64,000 bases of DNA from Pyrocephalus nanus (lineage: Eukaryota > Chordata > Aves > Passeriformes > Tyrannidae): NCBI GenBank assembly GCA_038380795.1, contig CM076266.1:14978145-15042144 (forward strand), read 5' to 3'. Below, one piece after another: positions 1 through 10,460 of this stretch. Both the position numbers and the translations under genes were made by a program. Below the pieces are notes generated by a model, which made no database searches, was not told the origin of the DNA, and worked only from the letters and a program-made list of their open reading frames with translations. Every line of letters begins with the position of its first letter. The first letter of the stretch is position 1.

Positions 1-1399
1 AGAAATTAGGCTTTTTTGGAAAAGAAGTTTGTTATCATTTTTTTGGTAATATGAACAAAACAAAATGTTTTCTCAATTCCCGTTCCCAGAATCTACTAAA
101 CTGTTTTGATAAAAAAATTTCCAAAAATTCAGCCTTAGGCATACACCTGGAATATAAAATATCAGCCCAAATGACTAAAACTTGACAAAGTCTCAAAATG
201 TGATTTTATAACAGGAAATTTTGGGCAAACGTCATATTATGCACTATTAGCCCCGCCTATTAAAAATATTTTCTTATGTGTACCAAAGAGCTTTACAAAA
301 ACTAGCAGATGTAGTCACTATTTCCTAGTGTGCAAAATCTCAGTAATTTTGACTTTTTCAAAATTACTCAGTGCAACAAGACAACATTAATGAAATAATC
401 TTGTGGTGAACGTATTCTTTCAAATAAAAGCTTGATTTGAACTATGCTGAAAAAAATGTATCTTTAAATCAACTAATTTCCATTTAATTACATGGATATT
501 AGTTAGAAACAGCTGAATGGACTTTTTAATTTTTAATTGTGAAAATTCTCTCCCAGGCTGAAATCTTCCATGCCAAGTTTCTGTGCTGAGCACATTTTTA
601 CGGTCTAGTTATAAACCCTAGAAAAACAACGTTTATAGGAAATGTTGACACAACCTTAACTAAAGTGGTGCTAGCTGACACCTTTATATTTTCAATTTGG
701 GGATTTCTACTGGGAAAATATAAACGCTAATGCAGTAAAGGAAGCCAACTATAATAAAACCCTCATAGTCTTCCTGTTCACCCCACGAAGACCTACTTCA
801 AAAAGCACCAACTCAGACTGGAGATGAGTAGAAGTTAGCTGCATTCCTCTGAGGTTACTAAAAATTACCTGCTGGCAGTTGAGCCTCACAGTTACTTGCA
901 ATGCTTCAGTTTGGTCAAAGTCAGGTGAATATCAATTTAAAAAAAAAACTGAAAAGAAAATGAGAATGTGCGTAAGCTCAAAAAAGGGTGCTAGTCCATT
1001 TATATCCTTCCTAACACAACATAAAAAGGGGAAAATAGACTTTGTAGATTCTAGTGAAACAAATGTAAGTACACACAGGGGAAAAAAATGCAGAGATGGA
1101 AAGTGAAAAGTGAAGTTAGCTTTCCTACTTCTATCTTTTAAGTCTGGCTCACCCAAAATAAATGAATAAAGGAAGGTCTGAGGCCTCTGCTTAGCCTTCT
1201 TTTTAAAGGTGTTTGAACAGATTCACGAGCCAAGATCAGGACCATTTTCAAGATCAGAATTTTCAGGTTTTGGTGCCCAAGATCTCAAAGTCTTGGGTTG
1301 CTGATCCTGCCTCAATAATAAAACCCAGTCGTGTTATTGATACACTGGAAGTGATATATGGTGTTGGAGGGAGGATGTTGGAAAAAGCGGTAATCTTGG
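1..1399. other. AT-rich non-coding stretch
   Basis: I see no gene, exon or recognisable repeat here. The open frames are short, lysine- or phenylalanine-rich and typical of chance frames in AT-rich DNA. The last part (about 1290-1400) may be the badly decayed 5' side of the CR1 element that becomes recognisable at about 1400. Confidence 0.6.
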
Positions 1400-2535
1400 A
1401 CCATAAATATGAAATACAGAATGAAAATTAAGGGCAAATTGTGCTGAACCAGTCTGGCTGCTTTCTGTGATGAGATGATTGACGCATGAGGGGAATACTA
1501 TGGATGCCATTTCCTTTGATTTTTGCAATGCTTTGAAGATTATTTCCCATAGCATCCTTGGCTGGACTTGAAGATCTGTTGTAAACTGGCTGAATCCTGA
1601 GGCTTAAAGAAAATCAACCAGTGGTTCAGTCTAACTGGTAACCAGTTGAGTAGTTCTCTGAGTTTAACAGTAAGCCTGGTGTTGTGTAATGTCTTTCTTG
1701 GTCACTTTTTGATAACAATTCACAACGCACTTTCAACAGATTTACAGATGGGGTTCAAACTGGGGAGAGTGGTCAATGGGCTGGAGGGTAGAGCTGCCAT
1801 TCAAGAGGACACTGACAAGCTGGAGAAATGGATCAGGAGAAAACCCTTGAAGTTCAGCAAAGGAAAGAGCAAATACTGCACCTGGGCTGAATTACCCCTT
1901 TGCAGCAGAGCAGGCTGGAGTCAGCTGGACTAGTGGTGACTCGCCAGGAAAGGAGTTGACAGTCTTGGTGAATAACCTGTTAAACATGTCAGTAGTGTGC
2001 CTCATGGGAACAAAGGTCCATCTGCATACTGGGCTATATTAGGGAGAGTAAAGTCAGCGGGTCCAAGAAAGTGATGATGAGACACTCATGAGACCTTTCA
2101 TGAAACCGTGAGTCCAGTATGGGATCACTGGGTACGAGAGAGACATTGGTACATGGCAGAATCCAGATGGCGGCCAGCAAGATGCTCAGGGGGAGGGAGC
2201 ATGAGGCAATAAGGTGTGGCTGAGAGAACTGGCTTTGATGAGCCTGGGGAAGAGAAGGAGAAATCTTACTGTTGTTTTCAGTTACCTAGGGAATGGTTGT
2301 AGAGAAAATGGGACTGATTCTTCCTGAAGCTGCACAGAAGAGAGATAAAAGGTAAGACAAATGTAAAAATGGGAAATTCCAATTGGACATATGGGAGTAA
2401 AAAGTCCCAGTGAGAATATTTGCCCAGAGAGATTGTGATAACTGAGATAGAGATACTCAAACCTCAGCTGGACAAGTTAACCCTGCACTGAAGAGTAGGT
2501 AGGCAAGATGATCTCCAGAAGACCCTTTCAACTTG
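1400..2535 (+). mobile_element. Degenerate CR1 LINE, ORF2 RT to 3' end
   Basis: This is a 5'-truncated copy of a CR1 non-LTR retrotransposon read left to right. Around 1435-1570 the DNA aligns in order with the start of the reverse transcriptase palm, including the stretch that normally encodes the DFSKAFDT motif, here broken. At about 1790-1870 one frame still reads RAAIQEDTDKLEKW, a hallmark CR1 ORF2 segment after the catalytic box. At about 2220-2270 it reads the equivalent of LRELALMSLGKRRR, the conserved C-terminal block. The element can be followed to its 3' UTR, where 2505-2533 matches the usual CR1 ending (gatgatctccagaagaccc). Stops and indels interrupt every frame, so it is inactive and old. 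The subfamily is uncertain. Confidence 0.8.
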
Positions 2536-3587
2536 TTTCTATTTGCTGTTTAAAAATCTTTGTGACTTACCAGTTCAAGAGGTGGCTGGGAAAACCAAGA
2601 CTTTCCAGTGTCACTTCTGGCATTTATTCGCTTAGTGGAAAAGGAGAAAGTGGGAACAGTCTGAGCAGCAGCCTACTGTCTCTCAGATGCCATTCAGATT
2701 CCTCCTTTAGACAAACTGGCTGCTGATGGAGCTGGATGCTTGCCTGCTTCTGAGAGCCCAGCCTTATCTGTTTTTAAAGAAAGGCATCCTGAACTCTCTA
2801 ACAACGTTAGAAAGTATCTGCCCGAGTTTTTCTTTAGTTGCTATCATACCTAACCTTCACCTCTTCAGAGATGAACACTAAAAGGTTATGTAAAAAGCCA
2901 AACTGAATCATCCTGGTAAACAAATGCAAAACATTGACCTTGTCTTAGACCTGAAAATGACCTACCCTTATATAGCTATAATCCACTCCACTTATTGCAG
3001 TTAACAAACTGTAGTCCTTTGATTCACTGAGACACTTGCTGCTTTTACCATTACTTTTTGTCTTGTCTAATTGTCTACTAAGAAGGTAATTTGGGTTACA
3101 CCCCAATGAAAATCAGACCTACCTAACCTTCTGCAGCTCTCAAGGGACCTTTCACTGAGATATCTCTGTGAGCAGAAGAGCTTTGGATGATTTTTTTTTT
3201 TTTTAACCTTGCTAACATCTCAGCCATTCTGGCAGCAATTTATATTGTTTCTGCCCACTGCCTCCTTCTTCTTCTATTTTCCCCCATAGGTTTCACAAGA
3301 TATCACAGTAACCTTGGCAAAAATGTGTAGTGTACTTTAAGGTTAATGCTAAACTTCTGTAGGACATTATTATAAGTTTTAAAAGAAAGATAGTAAGTTC
3401 CAGTATGTACCTGTCAGTACTAAATGATTGTTCATTTCCTGTGAATTGGGAATAAAGCAATAACATACATCTGGCAAGCTAAAATATGTTGCTTATTTCT
3501 TTTTCTTCTTTGAGCCATATCCTTTACCAGCTGTGAGACATCACCATGCAGAATCTCCAAATACCTTTGAGGAAAATTAAAACAAAG
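2536..3587. other. Non-coding stretch, nothing recognised
   Basis: AT-rich DNA between two CR1 remnants. It holds a T tract at about 3190-3205 but no exon signal with an open frame, no RNA gene and no recognisable repeat. Confidence 0.6.
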
Positions 3588-4085
3588 GAATAGAGGGCTA
3601 GAAGGGACCCCCTGTGTCTTGGAGCCCAGTCCCCCACTAGCCCCAGGTCATATCACACAATGCCTTTCATCAGCTGTTCACACTCCATCTTACAACCCCT
3701 CTTGTGCCCCCATACTCAGATTGGAAGTCTGCTCTCTCCAGCATTGAGTGCCCAACTGGCTACATAATGTCCTTCAGTTTCCAGTTAAAAATGCATTCAT
3801 TGGCAGTTTATGCCTATTTGTTCTTGTGCCAACACTGTACTTTATCTTCAAAAGATCTTTTCCTTCCTTGATGTTTAACCTCCTGATGTATTTATAGAGA
3901 GCAGTGACATTCTGTATCAGCTTTTGTTTTGCTACACTAAATGTGTCGAGCTCTTCTGGCCTCCTTATGCAAAGCAGGCTTTCCATTCCCTGCCACAACC
4001 TTGCTGCCCTTGTTCCCAGGTCGTCTTTGGCCCAGAGGGCTATTGCTGGACACAGCATTTCAGATATGGTTTCACCAACTTATTT
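3588..4085 (-). mobile_element. Ancient CR1-clade LINE fragment, ORF2 C-terminus and 3' UTR
   Basis: Read on the minus strand, about 4058-3774 encodes a frame containing LWQGMESLLCIRRPEELDTF and VGTRTNRHKLPMN. This is the layout of the C-terminal part of ORF2 in older CR1-clade LINEs (block with RPEEL, then VGTRTNGxKLAMN). The + strand sequence at about 4050-4085 is the complement of the usual 'antisense of the CR1 C-terminus' region. The 3' UTR side lies at about 3588-3650, where the + strand carries a CR1-like 'agaagggacc ... gagcccagtccc' block. The copy is 5'-truncated and strongly diverged, much more than the copy at 9341-9750. A different CR1-clade family such as an L3-like one is possible. 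Confidence 0.65.
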
Positions 4086-7029
4086 TATTAGTTGCTAACC
4101 ATTTTCTTGTGTGAATAAAGACAGAAGATGACATGGTAAGAGGATATACATCACCAAATGTACTAAATACATTGAGAAAAATCTAATTATAGACTGCTTG
4201 CCCTTTGTTAATGTAATATTTGTAAATGTTAGGTGTTTGTGGGCTTCACAAGACGATAGAGCTCTGATGATGGATCCTGAAGTACATGTTAGAGCCTAGA
4301 AAAGGGGGTTGAGGTATGAAAACAATAGCTATGGAAACGCAGTGACCTGAATAAAAAGAGTCCAAGGGAGAGGTGAAGTAGGATTTATTACTGCACTGCA
4401 ATGGATGATAAAGGAGGTGATTAGAAATTAACTGTCAAATTCAATTTTTTATACTCCCCTGGTCTGACAAACACTTGAAACATAACAATACATATTTACA
4501 TGAATAAAAATCTCAGTCTGTGGCATTCTCAGATTTTCCATTTGAACGTATAAAGGATGGCAAGTGAAATTTTCTTTATACTATAAATATTGTTTGCTTT
4601 CTGCATATCTCCAAGTCAGAACAATAGAAAAATGTAACCAGCATGATTAAGTGGAGAAAAGTAGATCCTTTGTATTTTTCTCCACATGGACTCAGTCTAC
4701 TCAGCCCTTGAGTAACTTGATGTAAAAGTTTATTATTTTATGTTCTCATTGTTCATTTCCGAGATGTGACCCAAATAAAATCCTGGGGGAGAAAAACACA
4801 AACCAAAAGGTCTTACTGACTGAATGTTGGTACACAGTACTTTACAGGGGAAAAATTAAATGTACATATTTTTTTTTTATGGTATTGAAATAACAAATTT
4901 CCTCAGTCTTTCACAGCAGTTCTAGAAATTAAGCATCTCTTTCATGGTTCCTGCCAGCTGTGCCTCAGTAGAGTGATTTTCTTTAGTATCACATACCACA
5001 TAAATATCATAGTTTTATCTGATGGCAATGAATCTTAGAGGCAAACAGTTGTTTTTCCAGCCCTTTCATATTATATTCATAAAGGTATGAGGGCAGCCTG
5101 AATCATTAAACGTTAAGCTGAAAGACATCATTCGGAAGAGACCTGAATGGGGACCTCCCTGCTGGATTAAATGTAATGTTCTCCTCTCAGAAAATGGCTA
5201 ACTTGGCTGCACGCAGGAGGTTAGCTCAACTGCTCTTGTAGTTCCCAGAGAGGAGAAATTGTGGTTTGTGAAATTTTGCTTTATGTAAGAAGCAGATTCC
5301 CAGTCACTGTTCAGCTGCAGTTGCATTAGGCAAAGTCTTTGTATCTCTACTGCCCTTTGTGGTTCTCTAGACATGTGAGCGTTGTCTTTCTGCATGCAAA
5401 TCTCTGTGTTTTGAAGATATTTTTCTTCTGTGACCTTCTGTTGGACTGGTAGAGCTCATATTACAGTGGTTTTCAATGGACATTAGGCACATGCTGATAC
5501 TTTTTTCAGGGAGGAATGACCTCTTGAATTTGGAGCTGTAAAATGCAGCTACTGTGTTTACTCAGTTGAGGGACAAATCATGCTCCCTAGGTCTCATATT
5601 CTCAGGTTGGTTGTAAACCTTTTTGTTTTGTTTATACTATGTTCTGGGACTCAAATTTCACATCCTCGTGGGGTCTCTGCCTGTTTGAGACTCTCTTTAA
5701 AAATATGACTTGATTCAGTCCTAGTTCTGCATCAGTCACCCCTCCAAATCTCATGTTAGCTTGAGCATAATGTCTGATAATGGAGAAAACTCAGCTGCAT
5801 TGAAGCAGTTACTACACAAGATTGCCTTTTTTATTCTAATATCTTCAAATGAGGCTATTTCAGGATTTAAGAATAATTCTCTTGGAGCAATGAAGTTTAT
5901 ACAGCCAATATAAACAAACCTACGCCTGCTTCATGCCAGGGGAGGAGAGAGGGGGAGATATTTCTTTTGCTACCAACATAGGCGCTTTTGCTTGAACAGT
6001 ATTTTTGGCAGATGCTACCATATTTAACTTCCCACAATGGCACTGTTTATTTAAGGCCAATATAAAACATCCCTGGCCCTTCTCTTAGATTTTTCAGTCC
6101 CTTGGTTGACTTTCACGTATCCTTTTAAGCACATTTTTTGTGGTGCTGTTGGAATCGCTGCTCAGTGCCTTTAAATGAAATACTTCCAAAGAACAAGAAC
6201 CCCATCTTAGCAGGGTGAGGAAATAAGCTGCACATGCCACAACATTGCTCATGGATTTCACTACTTTCTGTACACTCTGTTCTCATCAGTAGTTCAGAGG
6301 AACAAATAACTGCCAGACCAGAGGTCTAGCTAGCCAAGTACCTTTTCACCAACAGAGATCAGTTGTGATTATTTACAGAATAGTGTAAAAAACCATAGTG
6401 ATGCTCTGCCTAATATGCACTTGAGCTTCTGGCAAACATTTTGTCCAAGGCTGCACTGTTTTGTTTTATCAGACTGACGTAGGAGCAATTTACTTCTGGT
6501 TTTTGCACTCTTACTTTTCATGCTATAGAAAATATATTGGCAGCTACAAATATTTCCCAGATTTGCATTTGATTCTAAGTCAGGTATCTGTAGGTGTAAA
6601 AATAAGTTTCAAATCCTTATAGGAAGTTTGCTAGGTTCTTAGAGATAGTGGCTTCTGATCAGCCAAACAACCTCCACTATCTACAGAACATGGTTACTTT
6701 TAACCCCTGATTTCAGGCTGAAGGCTCCTTCTCCACATGAGTGCAGTGACACCACTTCTATTTCTACCAATTATATCTAAGTTACTGGTCTCTGGCTTTG
6801 CATGTGCTGGTGCAGAACTAAGCTCCAGCCAAAGCTACTGCCTAATAATATCCATCTGCTAACCAAGCTGCCACAGGTCCTGGTAAGCCACCACGGGCTG
6901 CCTGCCAGGAGTCACTGCGGCCACAGCCACAGGACACCTCGGTCCGGGAGCACCCTGTGGGTTTGGAGTGGGACAGCTTGAGCAATCAGCACTTCCCAGC
7001 CTGGCAAGGACAGCTGGGGAATGCAGCCT
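4086..7029. other. Non-coding stretch with one GC-richer patch
   Basis: About 3 kb of AT-rich sequence without a recognisable gene or repeat. The exception in composition is about 6880-7020, which is clearly GC-richer and has several CpGs. It lies just beyond the 3' end of the gypsy RT remnant on the minus strand, but I could not read RNase H, integrase or LTR features in it, so its nature is unknown. Confidence 0.5.
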
Positions 7030-7515
7030 TCAACTTTCTTGCCTACTGAAGCAAATGTGGTGGAAATGGCCTTATACTGGCCTACCTTTATCCTAATATT
7101 TCTCCCAAATGTGTTATTTCTGCTGAAGAGTATTTACTATTGGCATTTTGGTAAACCTCTGGCTGCTCAGAGCTTTTGGTCATGCTCTTCTTCTGTCTTC
7201 CCCAGGTAAGAATATTACCTAATACTTAAATATCCTCTCCACTACTATGGTTTCTTTCCTGTGTTTTACTGTGAAATACTGTAAATGCCAAACACAACCT
7301 CAACAGCCATCCACAGAAACAGTGTCTCCCAGAGGAGGTGCATTAGGTGCACAAACATGTGCTCTGTTTTCCTAAGGACACCTGCCAGAATCCTGCTGAT
7401 GCATCAAGCATAGGAAAATATTTGGCATAAGCCATGTCTCCAAAGATTTCTCTCCTTGTAGGTAGTGGAAAATATTCTTTTCTTAACATACTTATTTCAT
7501 TTTGTGGGTTCTCTT
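7030..7515 (-). mobile_element. Ty3/gypsy-like reverse transcriptase fossil
   Basis: On the minus strand the frame ending at 7343 contains EYFPLPTRREIFGDMA and then MLDASAGFWQ, which is the RT region around motif A of Ty3/gypsy-type pol (consensus pattern LDxxxGFWQ). The motif A aspartate codon is at 7405-7403. After a frameshift and stop near 7345 the similarity continues on the same strand in other frames: an NAPxxGRH segment and PFGI-like residues (about 7345-7270), a degraded YxDD region near 7238-7229 where the first aspartate appears to be lost, an EEHDQKL segment at about 7190-7170, and an EITHLGEIL segment (about 7115-7085) that fits the block after the catalytic box. Multiple stops and frameshifts make it a dead fragment of roughly 160 codons. 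No gag, protease, integrase or LTR is visible around it. Confidence 0.72.
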
Positions 7516-7879
7516 TATATAAGTGAATGCCTCTGTTGTTCCCTGCTGTGGTGTCCAATAAGCACAGCCACTCGTGGTTCCTCAGATCTCTCAGAGCACT
7601 TATCCAGTCTCATTTTATCTGCTGCCTCAAGGTGAGTGGTGTGAACTGCTGTCATGCTGCACTCTCTCTGCTCAGTCCTGTGCTTCTGAGAGTTTTCTTT
7701 TTCCTCAGAAGACTTCCCCTAATTCTTTTTCAGGTTTTTAAGTCCTCGGGCTTTCCAACAAATGCATCTTCTTAATGGCAGTAACACTTTTTTAACTCAT
7801 TAATGGGTACTGCCTTCCCCAGTATACTCACAAACTGTGCTGAGGTGGTGGCATGACTGGAATATTAATAAAGCATTAG
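7516..7879. other. Non-coding stretch between gypsy fossil and CR1
   Basis: This would be the 5' side of the gypsy pol fragment on the minus strand, but no protease or N-terminal RT motif can be read. Nothing else is recognised. Confidence 0.5.
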
Positions 7880-9340
7880 CTTGCTCAGGAAGGTCAGGAA
7901 AGATTGGACAAAACAAGGTACACTGCTCTTCATTCAAGGGTACACAGGTGTGTTGAGAATGTGGAGGAAGTTACAACCTCTGAGAAGGTAAAAGGGGAAA
8001 AGAATATAAATGCTTTGATTGCAGGGATTGAAAATATTAAACAAGGAAGACTTGAGGCTTTTTGTGACCCAAAAGCAGAATCAGCCAAAGAACAGGATAT
8101 TACATTAATGAGGAATTTTAACAGTCCAGGTATTCCCTGGTGAAAGAATTCAACAGGATGCCAGTGTCCAGTGAGTTCCTGGAATTACTGGCAATTCTTT
8201 TTTAAAAAAGTGTAGTAAGGAGTCAGAAAGAAGACTTTCACAGATGTGATGCTAAGCAGTAAAGAATGATGTGAGAGTGTGAAAGATTACACATGTAAGA
8301 GTAACCTTGGAGTCACAGGGTATATGATCCTTGGAAAGGGAATGAAGAAGAGTAAAAAAAGATGATGGACTAGAAGTGTGGAGGCTTCAATAAACTACTA
8401 GAAAACAGGTAGCTAAGTGAACACAGGAATAAAAACCAGCTGTAAACTCCTCAAAGGAATGTTTCTAAGGACAGTAGTATATATTACTCCACATCAGAGA
8501 AACTACAGACACTGCAAAAAGAGACCAAACTGGTTAAACTATTAGTAACATATGATCAAAGAAAGTAAAGTGAAAACAAGTTAGACTGTTCAGGCCACTA
8601 AAAAAATTAGCCTGCTCATGAAAGACAAAATCTGTGCTTTGTCTTTTCTCATTCTGTTTTTTTCCGATCCAAAATTAGATGCAAAGAGGAAGAGACGTGA
8701 GGTCAACAAGTTCAGTAGTAATGAAGGTGGTCCAGGAAAAGTGATTAAAAATGGAGGAAAGCTATAAAGCCAAGAAAGCTGAAGTAGATAATTTTGGATC
8801 AGTTTTTACTTGAATGATAAGCTCTAGCCAGGTGACAAGCACAATTGAGACTAATTATCTTAGGGCTTAGAACAGAGAATAGGTTAAGGAATTCTTAGAT
8901 GAGGTAAGGTGCTTTCAGACCAGTTGCACCTGCTTGCTAAGCTCCATCTGTGGATGGCATAAAACCTTGTTTAGAAAACTCTTTCCAGAAGAGAAAATAT
9001 CTGAGCAGTTCTCTGTTGCGGTACAGGTATATTTCTGGAAGGCTTCCACAGGAATCTGTGCTGGAACATTTTCTGCTTGATGTCCTTCTTAAGGACCTGA
9101 ATAATGCAATATCCTTAATAATTTTCCAGGTGAAATGAAGCTGGAGTGATAGCAGATGGAATGCACAATGGAATTGGAATTTAAAATTATCCTGAAAAAT
9201 TACTGCAGAAACGACCAGCAAAAAACCAGAATGAAAACAAATAGGGACAAATTTAAGAAGCTGCACTTGTTCAAGAGTGATCACCTGAAAAAATAAGGGT
9301 TGGGGAGGCACCTGACTACTTGTCAGCTTTTCAAAGAAAT
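7880..9340 (+). mobile_element. Old CR1 LINE, left arm (endonuclease to RT)
   Basis: Left part of a long, decayed CR1 element on the + strand. At about 8090-8143 one frame reads DITLMRNFNSPGIPW, matching the late endonuclease block (pattern LMGDFNxPDIxW). At about 8770-8815 the DNA fits the linker block that normally reads EKAEVLNxFFxSVFT. At about 9040-9110 a frame reads LPQESVLEHFLLDVLLKDLNNAI, matching the RT block VPQGSVLGPxLFN...DLDNAI. About 9230-9330 fits the part after the catalytic YADD box. The element is cut off at 9340 by a younger CR1 and resumes at about 9751. Frames are broken throughout. The left limit at 7880 is approximate, since the endonuclease N-terminus is not readable. 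Confidence 0.75.
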
Positions 9341-9750
9341 AATAGAATCATAGAATCATAGAATCAGCTGGGTTGGAAAGGATCTCTGAGATCATCAAGT
9401 CCAACTCTTTATCCAACACCACCACGTTTACTAGACTATGGCACTAAGTGCCACATCCCTTCTCACCTGAAAAACCTCCAGGGATGGAGAATCCACCACT
9501 TCCCTGGGCAGCCCATTCCAATGCCTGATTACCCTCTCTGTAAAGAATTTCTTCCTCATATCTAACCTAAACCTTCCCTGGCAGAGCTTGAGACCATGCC
9601 CTCTTGTCTTACTGAGAGTTGCCTGGGAGAAGAGACCAACCCCCACCTGGCTACAACCTCCTTTCAGGGAGTTGTAGAGAGTGATGAGGTCACCCCTGAG
9701 CCTTCTCTTTTCCAGGCTAAATAACCCCAGCTCCCTCAACCCCTCCTCAT
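9341..9750 (-). mobile_element. CR1 LINE, younger 5'-truncated copy nested in an older CR1
   Basis: A well-preserved CR1 3' end on the minus strand. The + strand at 9341-9364 shows repeated AATCATAG/AGAATCAT octamers, the complement of the CR1 3' terminal repeats. On the minus strand 9739-9431 is an open frame with [31 protein letters not shown] and [18 protein letters not shown]. These are the canonical last ~100 residues of CR1 ORF2, followed by a normal stop and a 3' UTR of about 85 bp. The copy is 5'-truncated at about 9750, as most CR1 insertions are. It has fewer disruptions than any other copy in the window, so it is probably the youngest. It splits the older + strand CR1 at a clean point. 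Confidence 0.95.
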
Positions 9751-10460
9751 AGGAATCTGGAGTTGTAGAGGGCCATGAGCCGAGCAGGACTCCACATAGT
9801 CAGGCTGTTTTAAAAAGGCAGACTCTCAATAGTGTACTATGTAAACACGAGTATAAGAAGGCACAGAAAGTTTTCCACCCACTCTGGTGAGCACTGCTAG
9901 AGCATCAGCTGAAGCATCATACCCAGTTTTAACCAATGCCCTTCAAAAAGCATGGGAACTATATCAGAACAATCCAACAAAACCAAGAAGAATGATTAAT
10001 GGTGGGAAAGAAAACCTGGGGAGGAGAGCCTAAGAGAATCACACTAGCAGAGCCTAAACAATACAGTGAAAAAAACAGAAGGAAAAGGAGCTATGATAAC
10101 TATTCTCCAACAAATAAAAATTTGCATAAAAAAGAAGGGTGGTTTCTGTTTTGGGTTTTGGATGTTATTTGTTTGTTTGCTTTTCTTTTTTGTTTGTTTG
10201 TGTGTTTGCCTTTTTTTTTTTTCTAAACCACCACAGGATTAGCTTATAACAAAAATTGTGATTTCAGTATTAGGTAAAACTTTCTAGTGGGAAAGTTGAC
10301 GGCTAGATTATACTGTTTGTGAGTAGGGACATCACAGAATTTACATCAGTGGAGGTTTTTAGAAAAGACAGGCAACTTTCAAAATTCACCTAGAAATAGT
10401 TTCTATTAGTGGATAAAGCAGTGGGCTACATGACTTCTTGACTATCTTTCCAGCCATAAA
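9751..10460 (+). mobile_element. Old CR1 LINE, right arm (ORF2 C-terminus and 3' end)
   Basis: Continuation of the element interrupted at 9340. The sequence 'ggaatctggagttgtag' at 9752 picks up the block normally encoding DLGVLVDHKLNM. About 9825-9865 reads RQTLNSVLCKHEYKKA, matching the CR1 INRSVLCKTREVI block. About 10000-10130 fits the [19 protein letters not shown] region ('gagctatgataactatt'). A T/TG-rich tract at 10140-10222 interrupts it. After that, 10225-10455 matches the C-terminus and 3' UTR, ending with 'gggctacatgacttcttgac ... tttccagcc', the usual end of older CR1 families. Together with the left arm the element spans about 2.2 kb without the insertion. Confidence 0.75.
10140..10222. 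repeat. T-rich / TTTG simple repeat
   Basis: Runs of T broken by G, including several TTTG units and a final T12 run. It sits inside the right arm of the old CR1 and probably grew there after insertion. It could also mark the tail of a small, unrecognised insertion. Confidence 0.75.

Noticed and set aside
8937..9311. 124-codon minus-strand frame
   Set aside because: It is antisense to the old CR1 RT region, which explains the sequence.
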